A stretch of 64,000 nt of DNA from Syngnathus acus (lineage: Eukaryota; Chordata; Actinopteri; Syngnathiformes; Syngnathidae), in the NCBI RefSeq assembly GCF_901709675.1, contig NC_051101.1, positions 60,001 through 124,000 on the forward strand, in the 5' to 3' direction. Within the stretch, counting starts at the first letter, position 1. The number at the start of each line of letters is the position of its first letter. Below the pieces are notes generated by a model that saw nothing but the letters and a program-made list of their open reading frames with translations, had not been told where the DNA came from and did no database searches. Both the position numbers and the translations under genes were made by a program. Of the stretch, positions 41,791-52,866 are shown piece after piece.

Positions 41791-42543
41791 TGTTAGAATA
41801 GGCCTCTTTGGCTGGCCCCTTTTCATTGAATTAATGCCATGGGTGGAGTTTAGACAAATGTATAGCTTCTCTTGTTCACAGCAGTATGTTCATCTCATGA
41901 TGTCAGACAAACAAGGATGTTATTGCGTAAGGTGAGCAGTATGGACCTCTCAACTATGTCATTGTTCAAACCAGGATGTCATTTTCTAAAGCGACTCATT
42001 GCTCCAGCCATATGCATCCTTAACCAAGAAAATCACCATTGTTCTCTTACACATTTCATATCGGTTGGAAATTCCCGAGCACAAGGTGAAACTGCCATAC
42101 AGCAAAGATCTTCCATTAGGAACATAGAATTTAATGATAATATATATTTCCCAACAATTTTTGTGTGGATTTCTTTTTGTTCCTTGTTATTTGTATATAG
42201 TTTGTAGCACTGTCTTGTTGATATTAAGTTGCGATAGGAACCTAGGGTAAGTTAGACTTCGAGGGCACTTCCTGTTTCCGGGAAAGAACCGGGAAGGTGA
42301 CTTGGTGCAACAGCACAATAGTTAACGGCCGACCTAGGATACGTCATCGCGAAGCTACTAAGTTAAAACAGTTTAAGTAAAGTACACAGTTGTTCACTGG
42401 CAGGTCAAAGTGGTATGTATGTTTTACTTTTACTTTTGAATTTGGTGTGTATGTTTTGTAAATCTGTTGTCACCAGTTCTACGGTGTGGCTGTGATGTCA
42501 ACGAATTAAGATCACAGTAAACATCTATAACAAAGAACTCTCA
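41791..42543 (+). other. Possible solo LTR, unassigned
   Basis: TGTTAGAATAGG at 41791 and AACAAAGAACTCTCA near 42543 could be LTR ends, and GGAAAGAACCGGGAAGGTGA plus CAGTAAACATC resemble the polyadenylation side of fish copia/gypsy LTRs. There is no second copy in the window and no clear 5-bp duplication, so this is only a suggestion. Confidence 0.3.
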
Positions 42544-42745
42544 TCTCTTTAGTGAACAAACTGGCACATTGGCACATGTGATTAGCAATGATGCCGTTAT
42601 CTTGCTGTGATCTTTCTCTTGCTTTCACTGGCTTTCCCTTCTCTATGACACTCTTTGCACAAACATATGAGTTGATCTCATTTAGGACTGCAAGGTCACA
42701 CATTATCACGCAGGCTAGACAGAAGAAGGGCGGCCAAGAGTAGTA
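42544..42745. other. Unassigned spacer
   Basis: No gene or repeat recognised. Confidence 0.4.
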
Positions 42746-42952
42746 CAGTAATCCATCGCTACTTCGCGATTCACCTATCGCGGCTTCGGGCTATCGTGGA
42801 TTTTTTGTTAAACAAATATTGCAGATAGATTCGGTGCATCGCATTTTTTTTTTTTTTTTAAGTCTGACACATACACGCACACGCACGCGCACACACACGC
42901 ACACACACACACACACGCACGCTCACACGCACACACGCACACACACGCATTC
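42746..42952. repeat. Pogo/Tigger-like terminal scrap and (CACG) microsatellite
   Basis: TA then CAGTAATCCATCGCTACTTC with CTATCGCGGCTTCGG, as in the copies at 48711, 51530 and 52450. It runs into poly-T and an ACACGC microsatellite (42868-42952). Confidence 0.65.
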
Positions 42953-43388
42953 ACAGCGTCATATGCAATGAAGCACACAAGCCTGGCAACAAGACAGGCA
43001 AGTGCACCCCTACACCATCAGCGACTCACTGATGGTCGGGGCTTTTTGCGGCGTCATTTGGAGCTTGGAGCGGAGAGCTTTGTCTGCCCATATGACACTA
43101 ATGGCCATTGGGAACATGTTAATTGGTGTCCTTACAGCTGATTGGCTTAGCAGCTCTGACTACACTTTAGCTCAGCTTCCTGCACTTTATTCACTCCGTC
43201 TGCATATATCGGCAGCATCTCAGACTTGCACTTCATTACACACATACTATCATGTCTCCGCTCCTCGATTGTTGATCTATGTTGCCGTATAGAAGGTTTT
43301 TAGATCTTTGCGGCTCCAGACAGGTATGATTTTTTTTTTTTTTGGGCCAATATGGCTCTTTGAACATTTTGGGTTGCCAACCCCTGGT
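42953..43388. mobile_element. hAT-like right end after unassigned DNA
   Basis: 43345-43388 reads GGCCAATATGGCTCTTTGAA and GGGTTGCCAACCCCTG, a Charlie-type hAT terminus. No matching left end is found upstream, and 42953-43310 is otherwise unassigned (frame 43002-43292 lacks known motifs). Confidence 0.5.
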
Positions 43389-43464
43389 GTAAGGGTCCAC
43401 TTGCCTGTCTTGTGTGCCGACACCGTGAGTTCGATCCCCGCATATGATAGTGTGAATATGTGTG

Positions 43465-43689
43465 TGACAAAAAAAAAAAAAGGCTGACAGAAGCGTGGCT
43501 GCCAGTGAGCGCCTTCGACCACCACCAAACATTCACACTCAGGCACCAGTGAAAGTGGCGCTGGAGGCAAGGTGTGCGAAGTGTCTTGCTTTTACAACGA
43601 CACATGACTCGGACGGAGCCTGATTCGAACTGCCTCCAGTGACCGAATGACCCGCTCTCCTGCCTCAGCCACGGCCACATGAAGGCATG
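43465..43689 (-). mobile_element. V-SINE-like element, minus copy
   Basis: On the minus strand: GTGGCCGTGGCTGAGGCAGG (box-A side), CAGTTCGAATCAGGC (box B), GCAAGACACTTCGCACACC (V-SINE-type conserved core), CACTGGTGCCTGAGTGTGAA and a poly-T stretch. It lies directly against the GATG-tailed SINE at 43697. The partner is at 45370-45532. Confidence 0.75.
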
Positions 43690-43696
43690 TGTTTTT

Positions 43697-44005
43697 TTTT
43701 CCATCCATCAATCCATTTTCTATATTGCTTGTCCCCACAGGGGTTGCGGGCGTGCTGGAGCCTATCCCAGCAGTCATCGGGCAGTAGGCTAGAACCATCC
43801 AATTGCAGAGCAGATCCATCCGCACTCGCACTCACTGGAATGATCAATCGGCTTACCAAGCATGTTTTTGGGATGTGGGACTGTCCGGAGAAAACCCAAG
43901 CGAGATCATGCAAACTCCACACAGGGAGGGCCGGAGGTGGAATCGAACCGGCACCCTCCTGACTGTGAGGCAGAAGTGCTAACCAGTGCCCTATCGTGCC
44001 GCCTG
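43697..44005 (-). mobile_element. GATG-tailed SINE, copy 2 (minus)
   Basis: Tail CCATCCATCAATCCATTTTC at 43701. The body reads in reverse: TGTCCCCACAGGGGTTGCGG, GGGCAGTAGG, TTTTTGGGATGTGGGA, and the box B GGTGGAATCGAACC near 43941. It ends at CCGCC near 44003, close to the 5' end of the family. Confidence 0.88.
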
Positions 44006-44021
44006 TTCTTATGTCAATATA

Positions 44022-44925
44022 CCGTATTTTTCGGACTATAAGTCGCGTTTTTTTTCATAGTTTGGGTGGGGAGGCGACTTATACTCAGGAGCGACTTATA
44101 TGTGAAATTATTCACAAATTTTCCAAATTCAAAAATCCGCGATGTAGTGAAACCGCGAAAAACGAAACGCGATGTAGCAAGGGATTACTGTGATATGAAC
44201 TGCAACTGACGTCAGCGACGTGGCATACACCCGGTTGCTTACATAAAGGACAAAGGATTCCATCACAGGATTTAATGACTTGGAGGTGACAGAGATTATT
44301 TGATAAAATTGTTGTTTATAATTATATGGGCCTGTGGAATAATTTGAACTGCAACTGACTACGAGTCCGGCGTCAGCGGCGCGGCGCACACGCGGCGTTG
44401 ATTACATAAAGGACGATCGATGGATTGAATGATTTGCAGTGACACAGATGGTTTGATAATATTGTTGTTTATATAATAGTTATTTGATATATAATTTATA
44501 TATCGTTATATGGGCCTGTGGAATAATTTGAACTCCAACTGACGACGAGTCCGACGTCAGTGGCGCGGCGCACACGCGGAATTGTTTACATAAAGGACGA
44601 TCGATGGATTTAATGATTTGGAGTGACACAGATGGTTTGATAAAGGTGTTATTTATGATATAGTTATTTGGATAACTGTTAATGTTACGTCAGGCCCGTT
44701 CTCAGCTCTTCGTTTGTGTTTATGTCATGTTAGCATACCGTATCGTTTAGCCTGTTGTTGCTCGTTCATGTTTGTTCTTGGTGTTGGATTTTGTCGAATA
44801 CATTTCCCCCAAAATGCGACTCATACTCCGGTGCGACTTATATATGTTTTTTTTTTCACTTTATTGTGCATTTTATGGCTGATGCGACGTATATTCCGGA
44901 GCGACTTTTAGTCCGAAAAATACGG
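44022..44925. mobile_element. CGGACTATAA MITE, copy 2
   Basis: Starts CCGTATTTTTCGGACTATAA after TA, ends TTTTAGTCCGAAAAATACGG; the right TA is mutated to GA. Internal 170-bp blocks number about three, as in copy 1, and the pogo-like scrap GCAAGGGATTACTGTG is at 44175. The flank 44926-45026 equals 26792-26925. Confidence 0.9.
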
Positions 44926-45026
44926 GAATGAATTTACTGTACATATGGTAATGGTGGCCACGTTATGAGATAATGAGATTTTTTGGCGTCGATTGGTTTA
45001 CATTACCTTTACATGTAAGTCTGTAG

Positions 45027-45362
45027 GCGGCTCAGTGAAGCACTGGTTAGCACGGCCGCCTCACAGTTAGGAGGGTATGGTTTGATTTCCACCCTGTGTG
45101 ACGTTTCATGTTCTCCCCGTGCCCGAGTGGGTTTTCTCCGGGCACTCCGATTTCCTCCCACATCCCAAACACATCCTTGGTAGGCCAATTGAGCTATCCA
45201 AATTGCCCCTAGGTGTGAGTGTGGAATGGGTGTTCGTCTCTGTGCCCTGCTGGCAACCGGTTCAGGGTGTCTGCCGCCTACTGCCCGATGATTGGGATAG
45301 GCTCCAGCACGCCCGCAACCCCCGTGGGGACAAGCGGTATAGAAAATGGGTTGATGGATGGA
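45027..45362 (+). mobile_element. GATG-tailed SINE, copy 3 (plus)
   Basis: GGCGGCTCAGTGAAGCACTG, GTTAGCACGGCCGCCTCACA, a decayed box B (GGTTTGATTTCC), TTTCTCCGGGCACTCCGATT, CGCAACCCCCGTGGGGACAA and a GGTTGATGGATGG tail. The 5' end is better kept here than in copy 1. Confidence 0.9.
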
Positions 45363-45369
45363 AAAAAAA

Positions 45370-45532
45370 ACACATGCCTTCATGTGGCCGTGGCTGAGGC
45401 AGGAGAGTGGGTCATTCGGTCACCGGAGGCAGTTCGAATCAGGCGCCGTCCGAGTCATGTGTTGTTGTAAGAGCAAGACACTTCGCACACCTTGCCTCCA
45501 ATACCACTTTCACTGGTGCCTGAGTGACGTTT
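45370..45532 (+). mobile_element. V-SINE-like element, plus copy
   Basis: Same unit as 43465-43689 in opposite orientation: CATGCCTTCATGTGGCCGTG, CAGTTCGAATCAGGCG, GCAAGACACTTCGCACACCT. It is joined to the SINE tail by the same A-run as in the minus copy, and truncated after GTGCCTGAGTGA. Confidence 0.78.
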
Positions 45533-45570
45533 TCATAGAGTTGTATAATTTTACCCCTAAAAATGTACCA

Positions 45571-46440
45571 AGTCAAAGTCAAGTCAAAGTCAGCTTTATT
45601 GTCAATCCCTTCATATGTCAAGACACACAAAGAAACCGAAATTCCGTTTCCTCCATCCCACGGTGACGAGACATACAAGCAGGCGACACAAAACAAAAAC
45701 AAGAAGGCACAAACCATAAATAATAAATAAAAAATAATAAATAAAGTGAGCGATGAATAAATAATAAACCAATAATCCAATAAATAAGAGGAGCAAAACC
45801 GAGCCAGTGTACATACAGCAGACAGCAAGAACAGGACACTACGCTGAAAGGGGGAGCGAGTTCAGGATCCTAACAGCCTGGAGTACGAAGCTGTTGGAGA
45901 GTCTGGTGGTGCGGGAGCGCAGGCTCCTGTACCGCCTCCCAGAGGGCAGAAGATCAAACAAAGAGTGAGCGGGGTGACTCACATCACTCACAATCTTGGT
46001 CGCCTTGCGGGTGAGATGGGAGGTGTAAATGTCCTTCAAGGAGGGGAGAGAAGCACCAATAGTCTTACTAGCCGTTTTCCCTATGCGCTGCAGGGCCTTC
46101 AAGTCGTAGTCAGTGCAGCTGCCACCCCAAACAGCAATACAGCTGGAGAGGACGCTCTCAATGGTGCCGCGGTAAAATGTAGTCATGACGGCCGGAGGAG
46201 CTCCCGCTCGCCTGAGTTTCCGAAGGAAGTACAGGCGGCGCTGGGCCTTCTTCGCCAGCGATGCGGTGTTGGTGGACCAGGAGAGATCCTCACTGATGTG
46301 CACCCCCAGGAACCTGGCGCTGCTCACTCTCTCCACCACAGCACCGTCGATGGTCAGCGGCAGGTGTTGGGCGTGACCCTTCCGGAAGTCAACAACAATC
46401 TCCTTGGTCTTGTCGACGTTCAGCAGGAGGTTGTTGTCCA
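45571..46440 (-). pseudogene. LINE-B 3' part, uninterrupted 200-codon frame
   Basis: The minus-strand frame 45839-46441 begins [20 protein letters not shown] and runs through [100 protein letters not shown], to NSLPLSA. This is the thumb and C-terminal part after RT motif C. The 3' UTR and CTTTGA tail end at 45571. It is 5'-truncated at 46440. Confidence 0.94.
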
Positions 46441-47001
46441 AGCTAACAGCTCAACATTCCTGCCAATATGGGTTTCAAACGCTGTAAAATCAATAACTTT
46501 TTAAGCAGCAGTTTCTTTTTTGCACTTAGTTGAAACTAATTCAGACCACTTGAATTTGTACGTATTCCTCAAAAAAATTCAGAACCACCTTGGACCTTGC
46601 GTACATAACAATGGCTCATCCTATGGAGAAAAGCTATTCTCAAAAGTCACAACAGAAAACCCAAGAACAATTAATACACTAAAAATGTTTCTAAACAAAA
46701 CAATATAGTTTGCTGCTATGCAAAGTTTTGACCCGAGTAAAAAAATCCTTTGATTGCATTGAAAATGAATTCAATTGGTTGTTTGATAATGGATGGATGA
46801 ATGGATGTTTGTTTTAAAGTCAGATGCCTTGCTCCTGTACCCGACAATAGCAATGGGTACACATTTTAATTGTTTAGAACATTTTATTGCTAAACACTGA
46901 AAAATGTTTACACATTACTGATCATTTGATTTACATACCGATGATTGATATAAGCCGCCGATTTTTTGTGGCTGATTGTTTGGGCCGATATCTCGAAATT
47001 A
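46441..47001. other. Unassigned AT-rich spacer
   Basis: Short frames only and no named repeat. A few TGGATGGATG repeats occur at 46790-46806. Confidence 0.45.
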
Positions 47002-47475
47002 CAGTGGGGCAAAAACGTATTTAGTCAGCCACCAATTGTGCAGGTTGTCCCACTTACATGATGAGAGATTGGTATAATTTTCGGTCACTTCAACTATGAG
47101 AGACAAAATTTAAAAAAAAAAACTGAAAATCACATTGAATTTATTTGCAAATTATGGTGGAAAATAAGCATTTGGTCAATAATGGCCTCAATCTGGGGCT
47201 CCACGCACAATCTCACCCCGTGGGTTCAAAATGATCACAAGAATAGTGAACAAAAATCTCAGAACCACGCAGGGAGACCTAGTGAATGACCTGCAGAGAG
47301 AGCTGGGACCAAAGTAACAAAGACTACCATCAGTAATACATTACGTCGCCAGGGACTTAAATCCTGGAGTGCCAGATGTGTCCTGCTGCTTAGGCCAGGG
47401 TTTTCCAGTTTGCTAGAGAGCATTTGGATCGTCCAGAAGAGGGTTGGGAGAATGTCATATGGAATGTCAAACTTC
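47002..47475 (+). pseudogene. Tc1-like transposon remnant with transposase scrap
   Basis: TA then CAGTGGGGCAAAAACGTATT, TTAGTCAGCCACCAATTGTG is a familiar fish Tc1-type terminal repeat. From 47227 broken frames encode [37 protein letters not shown]-like text, which corresponds to the DNA-binding to catalytic linker of Tc1 transposase, then DRPEEGWENVIW-like residues. Several frameshifts and stops. The catalytic DDE part and right end are missing. Confidence 0.75.
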
Positions 47476-48030
47476 AGACCGGCCTGGACATGTACAACAA
47501 TGGAAGTGCGTTGCCACACACCATATTTGCAACACGCCCTTCAACACTTAGTTCCATAGGGGAATTCTGTAGGCGTACAATATAATATAATAATAATAAA
47601 CGTGCGTGAGTCTGTGTTCGCTTATGCAACTTAACATTGCGACAACAACATAACATGAGTAATTTTATGTCAAGTTCACATCAATGAGGTGTAGGAGGGA
47701 ATCCACTTTATTTTTCCAAAATAAAATATTGTTCAGGCTCGGATAAATTAAACAGAAATAATGCAAGTGGGTTATTCTTTCATGCGCCGCCCGGTACAGA
47801 ATGGACGAGTACCTGTCCACGGCCAGTGGGTTGGGGACCATTGCTATACACCAGGGGTCACCAACCTTTCTTAAACCGAGAGCTACTTCCCGGGTACTGA
47901 TTAAGGCAAAGGGCTACCAGTTTGACACACACTTCTGAAATAGCCAATTTGCTCAATTTGGCTTTCACTATGTGTTATTATTGTCATTTCCAGTTCACAT
48001 GTAAGTGTGATTTTAACAAGAATAGCAAAA
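47476..48030. other. Spacer with two hAT-like ends
   Basis: GGGTTGGGGACCATTG (47828-47843) looks like one hAT right end, and CAGGGGTCACCAACC (47853) like the left end of another (then CCGAGAGCTACTTCCCGGGT). Neither has a partner in view. The rest is unassigned. Confidence 0.5.
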
Positions 48031-48033
48031 ATA

Positions 48034-48241
48034 CAGTCAAACCTTGGTTTTTGACCACAATCCGTTCCAGAAGGCGGTTCGAGAAGCGAATCGGTCGAAT
48101 TCCAAATCTATTTTTCTCATTACAAATAAGTGGAGCTTCGGTTTTCGACCACAATCCGTTCCAGAAGGCTGTTCGAGAAGTGAATCGTTCGAATGGCTAA
48201 TGCGACCTATATTCCGGAGCGACTTTTAGTCTGAAAAATAC
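48034..48241. mobile_element. CAGTCAAACC MITE and CGGACTATAA MITE scrap
   Basis: 48034-48190: CAGTCAAACCTTGGTTTTTG with two direct blocks CGACCACAATCCGTTCCAGA. 48197-48241: ATGCGACCTATATTCCGGAG, TTTTAGTCTGAAAAATACGG, the right end of the other MITE family. Confidence 0.75.
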
Positions 48242-48249
48242 GGTAATTA

Positions 48250-48412
48250 TTATTTGAAAAATAAAATAAAGTTTATGAGTTTGAGGATTAAATATGTTGT
48301 CTTTGTAGTGTATTCAATTGAATATAGGTTGAAAATGATCAAGTCATTGTATTTTCTTTTTATTTACATTTTACACAATTTCCCAACTTCAACCGCATCC
48401 GGTTTGAACAAA
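48250..48412 (-). mobile_element. Tc1-like terminal repeat scrap
   Basis: The reverse complement matches 54335-54470: CCGGATGCGGTTGAAGTTGG, GAAATTGTGTAAAATGTAAA and TCAATTGAATACACTAC. Terminal part only. Confidence 0.85.
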
Positions 48413-48452
48413 CTTATATATTTCATCAAATCACTCACTGTGTAAATACTCT

Positions 48453-48520
48453 TCAATTTGTCCGTCCCGGATGAGTCCGATGAGAGTGGTGTCGTCCACA
48501 TACTTCAGGAGTCTTGAAGT
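48453..48520 (-). pseudogene. LINE-C-like RT motif-C scrap
   Basis: The minus strand reads LLKYVDDTTLIGLIRDG, the FADD-type catalytic box of the LINE-C family (LLKYADDTTLIGLIQDG in the others). Only about 20 codons are recognisable. Confidence 0.75.
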
Positions 48521-48710
48521 CTTCCGGCAAATCCTTATTACTCGGATTTTTGTTTGGCAACAGCCATTACTTTGTTTGGTATGTCCCGTCTCAACGGATG
48601 TGATGTAATAGACAAATAAAAGTCATAGAAAACGGAGAAATCTGAACAGAGTAAAAAATAGCCCCCCAAAACGATCATAACAGTATCTCTGCAGCACCTG
48701 GAGGGATATA

Positions 48711-48840
48711 CAGTAATCCCTCGCTACATCGCGGTTCGATTATCGCGGCTTCAGTACATCGTGGATTTTCCCCGCCCCAAAAAAATTCACAAATTCAAAT
48801 AAACCTTCTAAATTGAGGAATTATGGCACGAAAGTTGCCC
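48711..48840. mobile_element. Pogo/Tigger-like MITE end
   Basis: TA then CAGTAATCCCTCGCTACATC, GCGGTTCGATTATCGCGGCT. Same terminal repeat as at 42746, 51614 (inverted) and 52534 (inverted). Confidence 0.65.
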
Positions 48841-49106
48841 ACACGTCAGCAGAAAGCAGGGAGTGTCCACACAATTGCAGTACATACACTTGTACCTTTT
48901 TATAAAAAAAGTTGTTATAAAAAGAGTTCTAAAAACATATTTACAGTATTGTACCTTGTTATAAAACGGGGCGATTGCTTCGAGCACCGTCATATGTTGA
49001 GCTCCTGTTTTGCAAAATAAAGAGCCGGTTACCAAACCCACGTCTTGCCTGGTACTTTGGTAACGCTACAATATAGTTATATAGTATACTAACTATGTTG
49101 TACTCC

Positions 49107-49668
49107 CCGGGAGTCCCAACCGCAATCGGCGGCATATGGGGAGTCCGCGCCGCAATCGGCGGCATTCGGGGAGTTCGCACCGCAATCGCGGCATTCGGGG
49201 AGTCCACACTGCAATCGACGGCATTCTGGGAGTCTGCGCTGCAATCGGCGGCATGCGGGGAGTCCCCGCCGTAATCGGCGGCCTACGGGGTTTCCCAGCC
49301 GCAATCGGCGGCATACAGGGAGTCGGCGCCGCAATCGACGGCAATGTAGGAGTCTCAGCCGCAATCCGCGGCATTCGGGGAATCTGCGCCGCAATCGGCA
49401 GCATACGGGGAGTCCCAGCCGCAATCCGCGGCATACGGGGAGGGGAGTCCCAGCCGCAATCGCAATCGGCGGCATTCGGGAAGTCCGCGTGCAATCGGCT
49501 GCATTCGGGGAGTCTGCACCGCAATCGGCGGCATATACGGGGAGTCCCAGCCGCAATCGACTGCATACGTGGAGTCCCAGTCCCAATCGGCGGCATTCGG
49601 GGAGTCCCCGCCGTAATCGGCGGCATACGGGGAGTCCCAGCCACAATCGGCGGCATACGGGGAGTGAC
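49107..49668. repeat. 30-bp minisatellite, about 18-19 copies
   Basis: Units of GGGGAGTCCCAGCCGCAATC plus GGCGGCATAC, with substitutions and a few short indels. Because 30 is divisible by three, frames are open on both strands for 180-245 codons (49136-49684 plus; 49089-49646 and 49093-49830 minus), spelling imperfect decapeptide repeats. There are no spacers, so it is not a CRISPR-like array. I see no gene around it. Confidence 0.93.
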
Positions 49669-51455
49669 TATTATATATACGTAGATCTGTGGAATAATTG
49701 GAGCCGCAACTGATGACGAGGCTGACGTCAGCGGCACACGTAGTTCCGTGTCACAATGTTTTTTAAGTGACACGGACGACGAAGATTCCAATGGATTTAA
49801 TGATTTGGAGTGACACGGATGGTTCGACAAAATTGTTGTTTTTATTACATTTATTTGATATATCTAGTCTGACGTCGGCGGCGCACGTAGTTCCGGAGTC
49901 AACAGCTGTGGGTTTTTTTGTGACACGGAAGACGAAGATTCTGATGGATTTATTGATTTGGAGTGACACGGATGGTTCAATAAAATTGTTGTTTATATTA
50001 TATTTATTTGATATATAGTTTAGATCAGGGGTGGCCAACCAGTCAGAGACTAAGAGCCACATTTTTTACTGTCATCGCAAAGAGCCACATCACACACGAG
50101 CACACATGAACACCCACACACACACACAAACACGCACACACACGCACACACACACACGCACACACACACGCACACCCCTCTGCTCAGCCAAATTTATTGT
50201 GTGACATTATGTCGCGCACCAACATGATAATGACAAATTGACTCCTACAGTACTAAAACCACAGACCAAAGACCACATTTTCAACAATGAACATTGTGTG
50301 CATTGTCTCACACAGACAAACTCTCAGTTCAACAAATTCCACAAACAAAAACATAAGTTTTTTCACTTACTATGTGTGGCGGGACAGACCATTCGTTTTA
50401 GTTTGTCGTTTTCAGGAGACAAGATTTCAATAACGTCACTGAGGCATTTTTTAACGAACTCCACTTCATTGTATGGCTTTTTAGCCCGTGCAATGTTCCA
50501 AGCCAGTTGAAACAACGCAAGTGTGACAGTCTCTGAGTGCTTCGTAATTTTTTTTGAAAAACTGTACCTATTTTTCTGCCTGACTTTTCAAAGTGTCCAA
50601 ACTTGTGCTTGCGAAATTCAGTCCCTTTTGCAAAGTCCTTATCGATATTGGCATGAAGTGAGCTGAAGTGGCGCTGAACATTTGAAGCTTTTAAATGCGC
50701 TAATGACGTCCGACATATCAGGCAGAATGGCTTTAACTTTAACTCTGTTAAAAACGTCCTGTGTTCATTGTCATATATTCGTTTAGCTGTGCATTTTTTC
50801 CTTGCCATTTTGAGAGCGAAATTGACACTCCTCAAATGGGGTTGTCCCTCCTCCTTTGCGGGATTTCACCTCACGCGCATGCGCGTTTGACCAAAATACC
50901 ATATTGAACTCAAGCGAAGCAAATACGCACGAAAAATAAACACAAATGTTGATATGAACGTAAAAGAGCCGCATGAAACCAGCCAAAGAGCCGCATGCGG
51001 CTCGCGAGCCGCGGGTTGGCCACCCCTGGTTTAGATATTGTTATATGGGCCTGAGGAATAATTTCAACTGCAACTGACGCCAACGAGTCCGACGTCAGCG
51101 GCGCGCCGCACACGCGGTGTTGTTTACAGAAAGGACGAAGGATTCGATCAATGGATTTATTGATTTGGAGTGACACAGATGGTGTTATTTATGTTATAGT
51201 TATTTGAATAACTGGTAACGTTACATCAGGCCCGTTCTCAGCTCCTCGTTTGTGTTTGTCACGTTAGCATACCGTATCGTTTAGCCTGTTGTTGCTGGTT
51301 CATATCTGTTCTTGGTGTTGGATTTTGTCAAATAAATTACCCCCAAAATGCGACTTATACTCCAGTGGGACGTATATGTTTTTTTTTCCTTTATTGAGCA
51401 TTTTATGGCTGATGAGACTTGTACTCCGGAGCGACTTTTAGTCCGAAAAATACGG
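49669..51455. mobile_element. CGGACTATAA MITE, copy 3, split by hAT-B
   Basis: Internal blocks (TGGATTTAATGATTTGGAGTG, GACGTCAGCGGCACACG) run from 49680, and the right end TTTTAGTCCGAAAAATACGG with TA is at 51455. The left TIR is missing; the 30-bp array stands in its place. The hAT-B copy 2 (50026-51028) sits in GTTTAGAT of an internal block. Here the blocks carry a GACACGGA variant not seen in copies 1-2. Confidence 0.85.
50026..51028 (-). mobile_element. hAT-B element copy 2 with 8-bp TSD
   Basis: Ends CAGGGGTGGCCAACC and GGTTGGCCACCCCTG; the target duplication GTTTAGAT is perfect (50018-50025, 51029-51036). At 1003 bp it is the undivided form of 15180-17507. The minus frame 50398-50835 starts at MARKKCTAKRIYDNEHRTFL and has KPFCLICRTSLAHLKASNVQ, RHFSSLHANIDKDFAKGTEF: a BED-like zinc finger (CxxC, then H and H) of a Charlie8/GTF2IRD2-type transposase. 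It then runs into short broken helices. The catalytic core is absent, so this is a deletion derivative that keeps the DNA-binding end. Confidence 0.95.
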
Positions 51456-52866
51456 TACGTTTATAACTATTATCTAATGTTCTAATGATAAGATATGCAC
51501 TTATATGGTTTAATATACACTTATCGATACACAATGGGTGACACTACTTCGTGGATTTTCACATATCGCGGGTGGTCTAGGAACCAATTATCCACGAAAA
51601 ATGAGGGATTACTGTATTACACTTTTCTACACTCCTGGATACTCCAGATACAGAAGAAAATTATTTTCAAAGCAAAAAAAGTTGATTTTCCATGATACGT
51701 GTTCTTTAAAACGGATTTATTGAATGTATATGTTATGCTAAGAAATGTTTTCTATGTAAAGAAACACACACAAGCAGTTATTTATGGTTCAGAAGCAAAC
51801 TGGATCTTTATTTTGAAATACACCTGAAGTTGTGCATATTTTCGTTGAAGTGACTTATCAACCAATTAGCTTGAGAGACTTGAACATTTCTCGCGTCATC
51901 CAGGTGAAACTTTCTCCTCTCTTCTCATGCTCACGGAGGCAATGGCTTTTTACTCGTGTATTACATTGGAATGCGGAAATAAAGGGAGTAAGATGCTATG
52001 AATCTCAAGTGTTTTATACCCGAGTTTGGCTTGCTGATGAACTGTGATAACGTACATAGTACATAACGCACAGGGAGATCAGTACAGGTACATATTCTGA
52101 TTCAAAGTTTGATGGGACAGATTTACTTCCATACAATACATGCACAGAGCAGTGTGGCAATGGTTATTAAGGGAGTGGGAAATGTTTATGTCACACAGAT
52201 GTATTGGGGAGGGTTTAAAAAGCTTTAATATTGTGCACTGGAGCACAATGCAACAGGAGATTCATGCGCAACTGTGACTTATTTTGGTTTCGCGATGCAT
52301 GATGTCGCCAGGGTTAGTGATGTTGCATTGCTTGGCAAGGACAGACCACTCTTCTAATTGACTTGCAATACATTCATGCCCTCTAGGGGCCAACAGGAAA
52401 CACCACATGATGGAAATTTTAATACATATGTGTTTATATTTCTAATTAAAACATATATAGTTCCTACTTCGCAGATTTTCACCTATCGTGGGTGGTCTTG
52501 GAGTCAATTATCCGAGATAAATGAAGGATTACTGTATTACATAAAAATGTAACACTAAAACTATAAAAATTAAACAATACAACACTTTCAGAAAAAACAA
52601 ATCAATAGAAACAAACAAATTTGCCCAGTAAACTAAATACCAGTAATACTAAAGACAAAGAAGGTTTAAAATTCACATCTCAAAACAAGATAAAATGCTA
52701 ACTACAATGAAGGGTTGTTCCAACTATGTTAACGAACGACATGTCACAGCATTTTCAAATTCATTAAAAACTAAAACATGAACTTTTCACCGAGGTAAAT
52801 GGAAAGATAAGTTTAGTATTACGACAAGAATGTACATAGAACATAATTATCATTGATACATAATCT
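51456..52866. other. ZNF 3' side: likely 3' UTR and pogo-like scraps
   Basis: Two pogo/Tigger-like ends occur (GATTACTG with TA at 51614-51616 and at 52534-52536; CTACTTCGTGGATTTTCAC, CTATCGTGGGTGGTC). For the minus-strand zinc-finger gene, AATAAA signals (TTTATT on plus) lie at 51714-51719 and 51810-51815. If either is used the 3' UTR would be about 1.0-1.15 kb. No other coding content is seen. Confidence 0.45.

Noticed and set aside
41791-42543. New LTR family
   Set aside because: Only one copy, no target duplication and no neighbouring coding sequence; kept as a low-confidence note only.
49107-49668. CRISPR-like array of 30-bp repeats
   Set aside because: Repeats are contiguous with no unique spacers, and the surrounding DNA is eukaryotic.
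49093-49830. Long open frames of repetitive peptides over the 30-bp array (both strands)
   Set aside because: They exist because the unit length is divisible by three; both strands are open equally and there is no homology or splice support.
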